Of a stretch of DNA of 64,000 nt, positions 52,935 to 61,583 are shown in pieces. Positions within the stretch are counted from its first letter, which is position 1, and each line of letters starts with the position of its first letter. Where the stretch lies: NCBI RefSeq assembly GCF_004327985.1, contig NZ_SJDL01000025.1, forward strand, positions 1 to 64,000. The letters are read 5' to 3'. Under the pieces are notes generated by a model, which saw nothing but the letters and a program-made list of their open reading frames with translations, ran no database searches and was not told where the DNA came from. Made by a program: the position numbers and the translations under genes. This stretch comes from Marinobacter halodurans (lineage in GTDB: Bacteria > Pseudomonadota > Gammaproteobacteria > Pseudomonadales > Oleiphilaceae).

Positions 52935-53891
52935 ATGAAAAGCCTCCTGCGAATATCAGTCATTCCATTTCTATTGCTTTTCGCTGTCGCTGTGATGGCG
53001 GACGCGAACTATTCCGGAAAGAAAATACTTTTTATTGACTCCTATCACGCCGGCTTTGAATGGAGTGATGGAATCATTCAGGGCGCTAAGGATGTATTGA
53101 AAGGCACAGGGGTGGAGCTAAAGGTGGTCCACATGGACACAAAGCGCAACACATCCGAGACATTTATCAAAGCCAAAGCCCTGGAGGTAAAATCGACTAT
53201 TGAACAATTCAAGCCGGATGTACTGATAGCCAGTGATGATAATGCATCAAAGTATGTCATTGTTCCCTATTATCGGGATACCGATCTACCCGTTATATTC
53301 TGTGCAGTGAACTGGGATGCATCCACATATGGTTTTCCGACCAAAAATGTTACCGGCATGGTGGAGGTGACGCTGGTTCCCGAGATCGTCAGGCACTTAA
53401 AGTATTATGCGGATGGTGATGACATCGGATTCATTGGTGCAAACACTTTGACGGCACGAAAGGAATATGACAACCATCGAGACCTTCTGGGGATAGACTA
53501 TAAAAAAGCATACTTTGCACGCAACTTCCATGAATGGAAAGAGATGTTTATCAAGCTCCAGAGCGAAGTCGACATGGCTATCATGCTTAATCAGGTTGGT
53601 ATCAGCGGATGGAACGATGCAGAAGCCATCCGGTTTGTGGAAGACAATACCAGGATACCTGTTGGATCATGGAATAGATGGGTTATGCCTTATTCATTGC
53701 TGGGTGTTACCAACATTCCGGCTGAACAGGGTTCCTGGGCAGCCCAGGCAGCGCTCAAGGTCCTGGAAGGCGTCCCCCCCAGCAAAATACCGCTGACGCA
53801 CAACAAAGAAGGCAAATTGTTCTTCAATCCAAGAATCGGCAAGCGACTGGGCATCCAGACCCCGCCCCCCTTTGCAACAATATCGGATTAA
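52935..53891 (+). CDS. Periplasmic binding protein, ABC_sub_bind (PF04392) type, copy 2
   Basis: A 318-residue paralogue of the preceding gene, with signal LLRISVIPFLLLFAVAVMADA. Collinear without significant gaps; more than half of the positions appear identical by eye (SYHAG, WSDGI, MDTKRNTSE, NVTGMVEV, PPSKIP, THNK). Differences around GSYH/DSYH and ACDD/ASDD suggest altered ligand preference. ATG behind AGGAACAGG, 9 bases after the first copy. The kinase gene follows after 38 bases. Confidence 0.87.
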   Translation: MKSLLRISVIPFLLLFAVAVMADANYSGKKILFIDSYHAGFEWSDGIIQGAKDVLKGTGVELKVVHMDTKRNTSETFIKAKALEVKSTIEQFKPDVLIASDDNASKYVIVPYYRDTDLPVIFCAVNWDASTYGFPTKNVTGMVEVTLVPEIVRHLKYYADGDDIGFIGANTLTARKEYDNHRDLLGIDYKKAYFARNFHEWKEMFIKLQSEVDMAIMLNQVGISGWNDAEAIRFVEDNTRIPVGSWNRWVMPYSLLGVTNIPAEQGSWAAQAALKVLEGVPPSKIPLTHNKEGKLFFNPRIGKRLGIQTPPPFATISD

Positions 53892-53929
53892 GCGGCATAG
53901 AACGGCGGCCCTGACAAAGCGAGGCGAGC

Positions 53930-56821
53930 ATGACAGACAGCTCGTACTATAAAAAGTCCCTTACCAGAGGGAGTCTGATAAAGATCTGCATGGGGATATC
54001 CGTCGCTGTTTTTTTTATTACCCTTATCACCTATATCTATGTTTTCTCAAGCCTGAAAAGCAGGGCGCTTGAAGATTTGGAAGAGTACATCACCCAGAGA
54101 GGCATAAGGGAAAGCATACCCTTCACCCTGGCAATGGATAATCAAAAGGCGTTCGCCACTGATTTTATAGCTCGCCTTGGACGCCGAAAGATAGCCAATA
54201 TTGACCAGCGATTGGAGGCACTGTTTTACCGGCACAGCGATGGCACCTTGCGCATAGACAGCCGTTTCTTTGAGCAAGACGGAATAACGGGGGTCATCAG
54301 CACGTTGGGAAGCAACTACGCCAAAAGCACTGACGGCAGTACGGACTTCCCGCTGTCGTTCAGGCGTTCAATGATCGTTGGTTACGATATGTTGGCGCAA
54401 TATGGCCCCGCATGGCATAACCGATTTGCAAACCTGTACGTCTCATTTCCCGGAGATGGAATATTCATGTATTGGCCGAAGATCCCCTGGGGATTGAAGA
54501 CGGGACTATGGGAGATAAATTCCAAGATTAACCTGAGCAATCCAAATAACGAGGATGTTGTCGTTATTGACGAAGGTTCGAAAGTGGACGCAGACCCAAG
54601 CTGGAGTAACCTGTATTATGACTTTGCCGCGGACAACTGGATGGTATCCTCCACGACCCCCATTATTTTGAACGGAAAACATATCCTCTCGGTAAGCAAC
54701 GACATTCTACTGCATGAACTGTTTAACCGTACCATTACCCAGCATCTTGACGGCACCTACAATCTTATATTCGACGCCAGCGGTAAATTAATTGTACATC
54801 CCGAATTCATGGATGCGATTCAATCCCAGGGAGGCAACTTTTCAATTCTGGAGGCCAATGACCAGAACCTGAGAAACATATACGAGCTCACCATCAGTCA
54901 TCAGGAAGGGGTCATCGATAATGTTCTAGACGATGAATACCTGGGCATAACGAGGCTGGATGGGCCTGGCTGGTATTTTGTGACCGTTTTCCCAAAATCC
55001 ATTATTTCCCAGGGTGCTTTCAAGACCGCCAGAGTCATATTGATTATCGGTTTGGTTTCATTGCTGTTGGAGATATTCATTCTCTACTTTTTCCTGAAAA
55101 GGCAAGTAGCCATACCGTTGAAGCAGTTAATGGACGCAACCAATCGCATAGCATCCGGCGATTTCTCGGTGGAGCTTGATGTGAAACGACAGGATGAAAT
55201 CGGCCACCTGGCTCATCAGTTCAATACCATGTCCAGGAAGATCGATGCTCGGGAGAAGGCGCTGAAAGATGCACGACTGGAACTGAAGAAGATGAACGAA
55301 GGGCTTGAGGAGAGCGTGCAGCAACGCACGCAAGAACTGCAGAAGGCCCTGAAAGAAGTGGAAGACACCCAGGAGACACTGAAGCAATACGCGGATAGCT
55401 TGAAAGCCGCCATGACAGAGGCGGAAAGCGCCAACAAAGCCAAGAGCGAGTTTTTGGCCAATATGAGCCATGAGTTACGCACCCCCTTGAACGCGATCCT
55501 CGGCTTTTCCAGCCTGATGTCACGCGACCCTTCCCTTTCGGAGAGCTTGCGCAGGAATAACGAGATCATCAGCCGTAGCGGCTATCACCTGCTGAGCCTG
55601 ATCAACGATGTGCTGGATATGGCCAAGATCGAGGCCGGGCAGGTAGAACTGGAAAATGCCCCATTCGACCTCGGCGCCATGGTGCTCGAGGTCAACGACA
55701 TGATGCAACTGCGTGCGCAGGACAAGGGGCTTAAGCTGCAGTTCGACCAGACATCGCTTTTCCCACGTTATATCGTTGGCGACGAGTCACGACTGCGCCA
55801 GATATTGGTCAACCTGGTTGGCAACGCACTCAAGTTCACCCACGAGGGCGGCGTGACCATTCGCCTCGGTACCAGGAAAAATTCCAGGACCCATCTGGTG
55901 ATCGAGGTCGAGGACAGCGGTATCGGTATAGCCCCCGAAGACCAGCAGTGCATATTCGAACCCTTTTTACAGCTTGGCGAACAGGCTATCAGCAAGGGTT
56001 CGGGGCTGGGGCTGTCCATCACCCGCCAGATGGTCCAGTTAATGGGGGGGCATATAACGCTTGAAAGTACGCCGGACAAAGGCTCGGTGTTCAAGGTAGA
56101 CCTTCCATTGCAGGAAGCCCGGAAAAGTGACTTCCCCAAACCGAAACAGGCGGAGGACGGCGAAGTCGTCCACCTCGCCCCGGGGCAACCCAGATACCGA
56201 ATCCTGATCGTTGAAGACCAAGTCGACAATCAAACATTACTGGCAAAACTGCTTGAATCGGTTGGCTTTTTGACGAAGGTTGCGGACAACGGAGAGGAAG
56301 CCATACGTATTTTCCAGAGTTGGCACCCCCACTTCATCTGGATGGACAGACGCATGCCCGTGATGGATGGAATGGAAGCAACTCGACGGATTCGTGAATT
56401 GCCCGGAGGTAAGGAGGTAAAAATTGTCGCTGTCACCGCTTCGGCATTTACCGAAGAGCGCAGGCAACTACTCGCGGGTGGCATGGACGACTACATACGC
56501 AAACCGTATAAGGCGCTCGAAATCTATGACTGCCTATCGAAGCATCTGGGAGTGGAATACATATACGAGGCGCCACCCGAACCGAAGACGCAACGCCCAA
56601 AGCTGACACCCGAGATGGTCGAAGGGTTGCCAGACCCATTGCGTGAGGAGCTCATTGAAGCCCTGGAAAGTCTGGAGATTGACCGTATTGATTCTGCGAT
56701 AAAACGAGTTTCAGCGCACGATCAGCAGCTACAAACCACACTGAACCATCTCGCCCGCAACTTCGACTACCTGACGCTGATGAAAGCGCTGCAACAGAAG
56801 GATAACGAGTCCCCAACATAG
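53930..56821 (+). CDS. Hybrid sensor histidine kinase with large periplasmic Cache-like domain
   Basis: A 963-residue inner-membrane kinase. TM1 about 17-38, periplasmic domain about 39-365 with Cache-like features (FDASGKLIVHPEFMD, GPGWYFVTVFPKS), TM2 about 368-388, HAMP, coiled coil, HisKA with His514 in SHELRTPLNAILGF, ATPase (NLVGNALKFTHEGGV, GSGLGLSITRQ), receiver with Asp806 in WMDRRMPVMDG, and a helical C-terminal region (LPDPLREELIEALESLEIDR). It probably reads the two binding proteins encoded before it. Likely output is through an external Hpt or the REC-GGDEF-EAL protein. Confidence 0.92.
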   Translation: MTDSSYYKKSLTRGSLIKICMGISVAVFFITLITYIYVFSSLKSRALEDLEEYITQRGIRESIPFTLAMDNQKAFATDFIARLGRRKIANIDQRLEALFYRHSDGTLRIDSRFFEQDGITGVISTLGSNYAKSTDGSTDFPLSFRRSMIVGYDMLAQYGPAWHNRFANLYVSFPGDGIFMYWPKIPWGLKTGLWEINSKINLSNPNNEDVVVIDEGSKVDADPSWSNLYYDFAADNWMVSSTTPIILNGKHILSVSNDILLHELFNRTITQHLDGTYNLIFDASGKLIVHPEFMDAIQSQGGNFSILEANDQNLRNIYELTISHQEGVIDNVLDDEYLGITRLDGPGWYFVTVFPKSIISQGAFKTARVILIIGLVSLLLEIFILYFFLKRQVAIPLKQLMDATNRIASGDFSVELDVKRQDEIGHLAHQFNTMSRKIDAREKALKDARLELKKMNEGLEESVQQRTQELQKALKEVEDTQETLKQYADSLKAAMTEAESANKAKSEFLANMSHELRTPLNAILGFSSLMSRDPSLSESLRRNNEIISRSGYHLLSLINDVLDMAKIEAGQVELENAPFDLGAMVLEVNDMMQLRAQDKGLKLQFDQTSLFPRYIVGDESRLRQILVNLVGNALKFTHEGGVTIRLGTRKNSRTHLVIEVEDSGIGIAPEDQQCIFEPFLQLGEQAISKGSGLGLSITRQMVQLMGGHITLESTPDKGSVFKVDLPLQEARKSDFPKPKQAEDGEVVHLAPGQPRYRILIVEDQVDNQTLLAKLLESVGFLTKVADNGEEAIRIFQSWHPHFIWMDRRMPVMDGMEATRRIRELPGGKEVKIVAVTASAFTEERRQLLAGGMDDYIRKPYKALEIYDCLSKHLGVEYIYEAPPEPKTQRPKLTPEMVEGLPDPLREELIEALESLEIDRIDSAIKRVSAHDQQLQTTLNHLARNFDYLTLMKALQQKDNESPT

Positions 56822-56869
56822 TGGACGCGCCCTACCACTGCCCCTTCCTCGTGACCGGGCTATCAGGCT

Positions 56870-57484
56870 TTACCGATCCGTCAGGGCAAGCTGAACGCCC
56901 AGGCCTGCGAACGCTGCCGCGAAGCTCCGGCGCAGCCATCCCTGAACCCTGGGAGACTCAATGACGACGGTCCGAAAGGCATGGGCAAGCTGCCCGTAGA
57001 GAGCGAAAACAACAAAGGTCATCGCCATGAACACCGCACTCAGGCCCAATAACTGACCCAGTGGCGACATGGAATCCGCCGCAACGAACTGGGGCAGGAA
57101 GGCCAGGAAAAAGATCGTCAGCTTGGGGTTGAGGATGTTCAGCAGGAACGCCCTGAGCACCAGAGATGCCACACCACCCTTGCGCCGCACGTCTTGAACG
57201 GAGAAAGCGCTTCGATCGCGCCACGTCGCAACAGCGAGGTACAGAAGATAGACAACCCCGGCATACTTGAGCATCTGAAACGCGACCGCGCTGGTATGCA
57301 TGACGGCCGCCAAGCCCAGAATAGTGGCCAGCAAATGCGGGACAATGCCAAGGGTGCATCCGAGAGATGCAAACAGGCTTGCACGACGCCCATGCATCAA
57401 GCCAGAGGAAACGGTGAAAATGACACCGGTACCTGGAATCAGAACGACAACCAGAGAGGTCAGCAGGAATTCAGCAGAGAACAT
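56870..57484 (-). CDS. LysE-family amino-acid/homoserine-type exporter
   Basis: A 204-residue membrane protein with six hydrophobic helices. The family starts with FLLTSLVVVLIPGTGVIFTVSSGLMHGRRAS, in parts, and has LLNILNPKLTIFFLAFLPQFV in the middle; both are LysE/RhtB markers. Substrate unknown. The ATG at 57484 follows GAGGAG. The frame is open for 75 codons upstream, but without family features. Confidence 0.9.
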   Translation of the reverse strand: MFSAEFLLTSLVVVLIPGTGVIFTVSSGLMHGRRASLFASLGCTLGIVPHLLATILGLAAVMHTSAVAFQMLKYAGVVYLLYLAVATWRDRSAFSVQDVRRKGGVASLVLRAFLLNILNPKLTIFFLAFLPQFVAADSMSPLGQLLGLSAVFMAMTFVVFALYGQLAHAFRTVVIESPRVQGWLRRSFAAAFAGLGVQLALTDR

Positions 57485-57728
57485 GAGCGATAGCTCCTCT
57501 ATCAGGCTTGAACTCAGATAACCCGCTATAAAGGGACTGCGTGGGTATGGGGGGCGACACGTCTGCCCGCACATGCAATGCCCGCCATAGCGCGATCCGC
57601 ACGGCGGTGTTATCCGGCTTTGCAACCCCATCGCCCCGCATACGCGTCTCTCCCTCTGTCCTGGTACCCCGGTTTGTCCGCTGTAGCCCCGGGTAGGGCC
57701 ATCATGCAAGTAAAGGTTGTTGTCACTC

Positions 57729-58193
57729 TCAGGTCAACTGGAGCTGAGCGGCTCTTGCAAACGCCATAAGCATGGCGCCACACGTGGCAAGGTCCAGGGG
57801 CAGCCGCAACAGACTGCGAGTGGTCCACGCCCGTGCCGCCGCTTCCGTGATGGCGGACGGATCAGCTCGTTCGAACGCGAGCGCTTTTGGAATGAAGTCG
57901 AACGCAGACCATACCCTCATCACCCCATGGCTGGCCAAGGCAATCAGCAGATACAGGCGCACATCGGCATGGGACCAACCGAGAACCAGCGAGACGATGA
58001 GCATCAGCTCAAACGCGACGTGCGCCGGGATCCAGAACCGCTTGCGCGAAACGCCGCCCCGGGCCGGTTGAATCAACTCGGGCCTCTTTGGCCAAGCCGG
58101 GTCAAGCACGCTGAACTCGTATAGACCTCCGCCCAGAGTGAGCAGCGCTAAAGCCATCGCAAGGCCAACGGGGACGATCAGGATGTTCTCCAT
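57729..58193 (-). CDS. Small four-helix membrane protein opposite MarR
   Basis: A 154-residue integral membrane protein: hydrophobic segments at about 4-28, 52-70, 76-98 and 128-145. It is not recognised as a named family. The ATG at 58193 is only 68 bases from the divergent MarR gene, so it is probably the target of that regulator. Confidence 0.7.
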   Translation of the reverse strand: MENILIVPVGLAMALALLTLGGGLYEFSVLDPAWPKRPELIQPARGGVSRKRFWIPAHVAFELMLIVSLVLGWSHADVRLYLLIALASHGVMRVWSAFDFIPKALAFERADPSAITEAAARAWTTRSLLRLPLDLATCGAMLMAFARAAQLQLT

Positions 58194-58217
58194 GACACTC
58201 ACCTGCGGATCTGAAGA

Positions 58218-58246
58218 TTGCCATATATCTCGGTAGACCGTAATAT
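58218..58246 (+). promoter_or_regulatory. marR promoter candidate
   Basis: TTGCCA (58218-58223), 17-base spacer, TAATAT (58241-58246), 15 bases before the MarR start. The short palindrome TAATATTA at 58241-58248 and CGGT...ACCG around it may bind MarR itself. Confidence 0.5.
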
Positions 58247-58261
58247 TAGTAACCGGAGGTA

Positions 58262-58765
58262 ATGGTGTCAAAATTAAAGAAAGATCAACGAAAGTCGCGC
58301 GAGGACCTTCTCGCCCGGTTGGCGAAGGTGGGCCGGGAGCACAGCGATGCGACCGTGCTTTTCCACGCGACGGTGGCGCGTCTGCTGGGCCTGAACGCGA
58401 CGGATTACAAAACGCTGGGCGCTCTCGATCGCGAGGGCCCAATGACGGCAGGCGACATCGCAAAGCACACCGGCCTTGCCACAGCGTCCGTGACGAACCT
58501 GGTGGACCGGCTTGAGAAAAAGGGGTACGTCCGACGTATCAGTGACCCGGCCGACCGCCGGCGTGTCGTGGTCGCACCGGCGGCTGAGGCGGTCGATCGT
58601 GCCGAACGCCTACTCGGATCGACGCGCCAATCGCTCACACGACTCTACGAAGACTACTCCGAAAGCGAACTCGCCGTTATCGCGGACTTCCTCTCGCGTA
58701 ACGCCGAACGATTGCGCACCGAGACCGGGAAGCTCGGCTCGAATTCAGGCGCAAGCCGCACGTAG
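58262..58765 (+). CDS. MarR-family transcriptional regulator
   Basis: A 167-residue winged-helix regulator. The recognition helix region GDIAKHTGLATASVTNLVDRLEKKGYVRRISDPADRRRVVV, in parts, matches MarR with the DRR wing motif. The ATG is behind GGAGG, four bases. It is divergent from the four-helix membrane protein and converges with a glutathione transferase gene 185 bases on. Confidence 0.92.
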   Translation: MVSKLKKDQRKSREDLLARLAKVGREHSDATVLFHATVARLLGLNATDYKTLGALDREGPMTAGDIAKHTGLATASVTNLVDRLEKKGYVRRISDPADRRRVVVAPAAEAVDRAERLLGSTRQSLTRLYEDYSESELAVIADFLSRNAERLRTETGKLGSNSGASRT

Positions 58766-58950
58766 CTCAAGCTGACGGCCCCGGCATATTGCCGAGCACG
58801 AAACTACCCGGGCCGGAGACTGCATGCGCCACCAGCACTCAACGTGACTACCCCATGATCATTGAGCCGTTGGCCAATGAACCGATGAAGGTCTGGTGCC
58901 CCTGACCTGGCGACATTACGTTCCGGGAAGGCTCATAGGCCTTTGTTGGC

Positions 58951-59598
58951 TCAGTCACGATCCGGTGCACCGAGCGGGAACAGGTGGCGGTAGGGTCGCG
59001 CCTCATCGACCACGCGCGCCACGGACGGGCGTTCCAACAACCTCTTCCGGTAGGATTTGAGCGCACCTTCCGGAATGGGATGCACCCAATCGGCATAGAA
59101 CAAGGCGGGAGCTGCGGCGCAATCCGCGATACTGAAACGATCACCGTTGGCCCAGCCAGCGCCAATGCGGGCAGACAGCCACGCATAGGATTTATCCAGC
59201 ACGACCCTGGCTTCTGCGGCACGACGCGAATCCTGCTGGTCCTCCGGACGCAGCGCCTCGCCCACGACTTGCTGCATCGGCTCGGCAATGTAGGAATCGA
59301 ACACAGAGGCCAGCATACGGGACGTCAGCGCAGCATCCGGATCATCTGGAATCATCGTGGGAGCGTGGCCAAACCGGTCCAGGTACTCGATCACCGAATT
59401 GGACTGCGTAACCTCGATATGGCCATCCGTAAGGGCCGGAAACTGTCCCGTCGGAGACAACTCGGCAATACGAGCCGCGTTTTCGGTGTGGTCGGGATCG
59501 ATCATACAGAAATCAAAGGGCACGCCTCTCTCGTAGGCGGCGATCAAAGCCTTCCACACGAACGCGGCGAATGGATGGCCATACAGTTTGATCTTCAT
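58951..59598 (-). CDS. Glutathione S-transferase family protein
   Basis: A 215-residue GST. The thioredoxin fold holds SPTGQFPALTDGHIEVTQSNSVIEYLD, in parts, with the cis-Pro and the Glu-Ser/Asn-Ser glutathione-binding residues. The helical C-domain has FSIADCAAAPALFYADW, the GST N-capping box. ATG behind an AAGGATG-like site. Substrate unknown. Another GST gene lies 99 bases upstream on the same strand. Confidence 0.9.
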   Translation of the reverse strand: MKIKLYGHPFAAFVWKALIAAYERGVPFDFCMIDPDHTENAARIAELSPTGQFPALTDGHIEVTQSNSVIEYLDRFGHAPTMIPDDPDAALTSRMLASVFDSYIAEPMQQVVGEALRPEDQQDSRRAAEARVVLDKSYAWLSARIGAGWANGDRFSIADCAAAPALFYADWVHPIPEGALKSYRKRLLERPSVARVVDEARPYRHLFPLGAPDRD

Positions 59599-59697
59599 CC
59601 TTCATCTCATCCTGAATTGGATTACCGAAGCAAGCGCGTGCCGCCCATAACAACGCCCAAGCGAGCGCAGCGGGTGGTCGGTCGGCCGGGACACCGA

Positions 59698-60333
59698 TCA
59701 GGCCCGCGTCTCGTCGGCCTGCTCGAAGTGTGCCATCTGATCCGCGTAGGCTTTCCTGAACGCCGGACGGTCGGTTAGACGTGCCACATAGGCTTCCGAG
59801 GCCGGACGGTTGCCGAAAGTGCGTACCTTCGGCACGCGCAGGACGTCAGCCATCAACAGGTCCGCAACCGTGAAGCGGCCCGCCGCGAGCCAATCTCGCT
59901 CACCCAGGACATCCTCGAGTTGATAAAGGCGCTTGCCCATCCACCCTGCGAGGTCATTGTCGGCATTGCCGGAAATCGTCAGAAACCACCAAGGCACGCT
60001 GACCATCTCGATCGAATTGAGTGCTGCAATGGCCCATTGCAGCGTGTGCGCTTGTCCAGCCTCGTCACACGGCATCAGCGTGTCGGATTTCCAGGCAAGG
60101 TGCAGAAGGCAGGCGCCGCTTTCGAACATCTGCAGTTCTCCGTCACTCAAAAACGGAACCTGCCCAAAAGGCTGGCTCGAAAGATGATTGGTCTCGCGAC
60201 CGTCAAACGGGACCGTTTGCACGGCGTATGGCAGCCCGGCTTCCTCGCAGGCCCATCGCAACCTCAGATCGCGCACAAAACCACGAGGCCCCTCGGGTAC
60301 CCAGTCGTAGGTCCAGATCGTCAATTCGCTCAT
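59698..60333 (-). CDS. Glutathione S-transferase family protein
   Basis: A 211-residue GST unlike its neighbour in detail. The N-domain has QPFGQVPFLSDGELQMFESGACLLHLA with cis-Pro and Glu-Ser; the C-domain has RFTVADLLMADVLR. The start WTYDWVPEGPRGFVRDLRLRW differs from most GSTs in lacking a Ser/Tyr/Cys directly at the usual catalytic place. ATG behind GGAGGG. Confidence 0.9.
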   Translation of the reverse strand: MSELTIWTYDWVPEGPRGFVRDLRLRWACEEAGLPYAVQTVPFDGRETNHLSSQPFGQVPFLSDGELQMFESGACLLHLAWKSDTLMPCDEAGQAHTLQWAIAALNSIEMVSVPWWFLTISGNADNDLAGWMGKRLYQLEDVLGERDWLAAGRFTVADLLMADVLRVPKVRTFGNRPASEAYVARLTDRPAFRKAYADQMAHFEQADETRA

Positions 60334-60442
60334 TCTCTAACCCTCCCGGCAAGCCGTCCAACAATTGCGGCATGCGTATCCATGGAATGAAACCGAAGGC
60401 GCAATGTCATGGGCATCGCCGTGCCTGCACCGGTTAACGAGC

Positions 60443-60730
60443 TTACCCCTCCAGTATTTCGATTTTCCATTTATCCGCAACTTGCTCTTGCCAGGCAAAC
60501 CATCCAGGCTCAATGTGAGCAACCTCTTTCACTGAAGGATCCAGCTTGACGATCCCGGCCATGCAGATGATGGCTGTATTCTCCGGAACGGGTTCGCCCA
60601 ATCCTAAAAACTGCCAGCCGTGATCATCTTCGTCGTGAAACACTTGAAGAATTGGCGCACCGTCAAACGCGATATCCTTACTTGTTATAGCAGAGCAATT
60701 TTCGGGTTGATCAAATGGCCAGTCGCTCAT
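60443..60730 (-). CDS. Small hypothetical protein, DUF2185-like
   Basis: A 95-residue acidic protein: MSDWPFDQPENCSAIT, PILQVFHDEDDHGWQFLG and a C-terminal HIEPGWFAWQEQ. The pattern with a histidine-aspartate run followed by WQF fits the DUF2185 kind of small proteins, a tentative assignment. It does not have a membrane segment. No partner gene suggests a role. Confidence 0.6.
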   Translation of the reverse strand: MSDWPFDQPENCSAITSKDIAFDGAPILQVFHDEDDHGWQFLGLGEPVPENTAIICMAGIVKLDPSVKEVAHIEPGWFAWQEQVADKWKIEILEG

Positions 60731-60754
60731 GTCTTCCTCGCACAGTTAGCGACC

Positions 60755-60783
60755 GCGAAACCAGGACAGAACTATTTTCTACA
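60755..60783 (+). repeat. 29-bp dispersed repeat, copy 2
   Basis: Begins GCGAAACCAGGACAGAACTA and ends TTTTCTACA. It agrees with copy 1 at 25 of 29 positions and with copy 3 at 24 of 29. It lies between the divergent DUF2185-like and LigD-type genes. Confidence 0.6.
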
Positions 60784-60889
60784 ACTTATTGCCGCAAGTT
60801 GACAGCAAATCAACCAAATCTCTCCCGGCTTATAGCGCTCGCAACGATCGATATCGCTGGGCCGAATCCCAACGTTAAGGGAGACACCC

Positions 60890-61489
60890 TTGAGTGACCG
60901 CCAAAGCGAATACAGCAGCAAACGCAATACCCGTCAAAGTGGCGAGCCCGATCACAGACGTCATCGGCCGTCCAGGAAAGAGAATCAGTTCGTCATTCAG
61001 ATGCATGATGCCAGTCAGCTTCACTTTGATTTCCGCCTGGCTATCGATGGCAGCCTGAAATCCTGGGCTGTTCCCAAGGGCCCATCGCTTGACCCTTCCG
61101 ACAAGCGGCTTGCGATTGAGGTTGAGGATCACCCTCTCGATTATGCCGATTTCGAGGGGGTCATTCCGGAGGGCCATTATGGCGCGGGCACAGTCATGGT
61201 CTGGGACCGCGGCACCTATCGCAACCTGCGCGAGGAAGGCGACAAACCAACCTCCATGGCCGATGCTCACCGCGACGGTCTCATTGAAGTCTGGCTGGAA
61301 GGTGAAAAGCTGTCGGGCGGATTTGCGCTCAAACGCTTCCGGGAGGGCAAGAAGCCGCAGTGGCTGCTCATCAAGACGAACGATGACCATGCCGACGCCC
61401 GTCGTAACCCGGTTTCCACCGAGAACAAATCCGTCAAATCAGGGCGAACCCTGCACGCCATTGCCAAAGCGGAGAAGCCCGATGATTGA
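60890..61489 (+). CDS. Standalone LigD 3'-phosphoesterase domain protein
   Basis: A 199-residue protein equal to the phosphoesterase module of bacterial LigD, which trims 3' ends during non-homologous end joining. Conserved landmarks are FVIQMHDASQLHFDFRL, SWAVPKGPSLDP, EDHPLDYADFEGVIPEGHYG and VWDRGTY, with the metal-ligand His and Asp residues of the family in the first and third. The start is TTG, seven bases after AAGGGAG. The next two frames overlap in series, so the module is split from its polymerase. No ligase domain or Ku gene is in the window. Confidence 0.92.
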   Translation: MSDRQSEYSSKRNTRQSGEPDHRRHRPSRKENQFVIQMHDASQLHFDFRLAIDGSLKSWAVPKGPSLDPSDKRLAIEVEDHPLDYADFEGVIPEGHYGAGTVMVWDRGTYRNLREEGDKPTSMADAHRDGLIEVWLEGEKLSGGFALKRFREGKKPQWLLIKTNDDHADARRNPVSTENKSVKSGRTLHAIAKAEKPDD

Positions 61490-61583
61490 CTGGCGGACAA
61501 CCCTGACAGAAACCCAACGGCAACTGCGCCACGACAAATCCCCTGAAGACGTCATCAAGGAAACAGCGGGAGCCCGCTCATGA
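61482..61583 (+). CDS. 33-codon overlapping microORF in the split LigD operon
   Basis: A 33-residue frame, starting MIDWRTTLTETQRQL. It overlaps the phosphoesterase gene by eight bases and the polymerase gene by four (ATGA). GGAG lies seven bases before its ATG, so it would be translated and would couple the two larger genes. The peptide is charged and probably helical; no function can be named. A chance frame is possible. Confidence 0.5.
   Translation: MIDWRTTLTETQRQLRHDKSPEDVIKETAGARS

Noticed and set aside
59630-59700. Integron attC-like sequence (ATAACAACGCCCAAGCGAGC) between the GST genes
   Set aside because: One side recalls attC, but the matching GTTRRRY core with proper spacing is missing, and there is no integrase gene.
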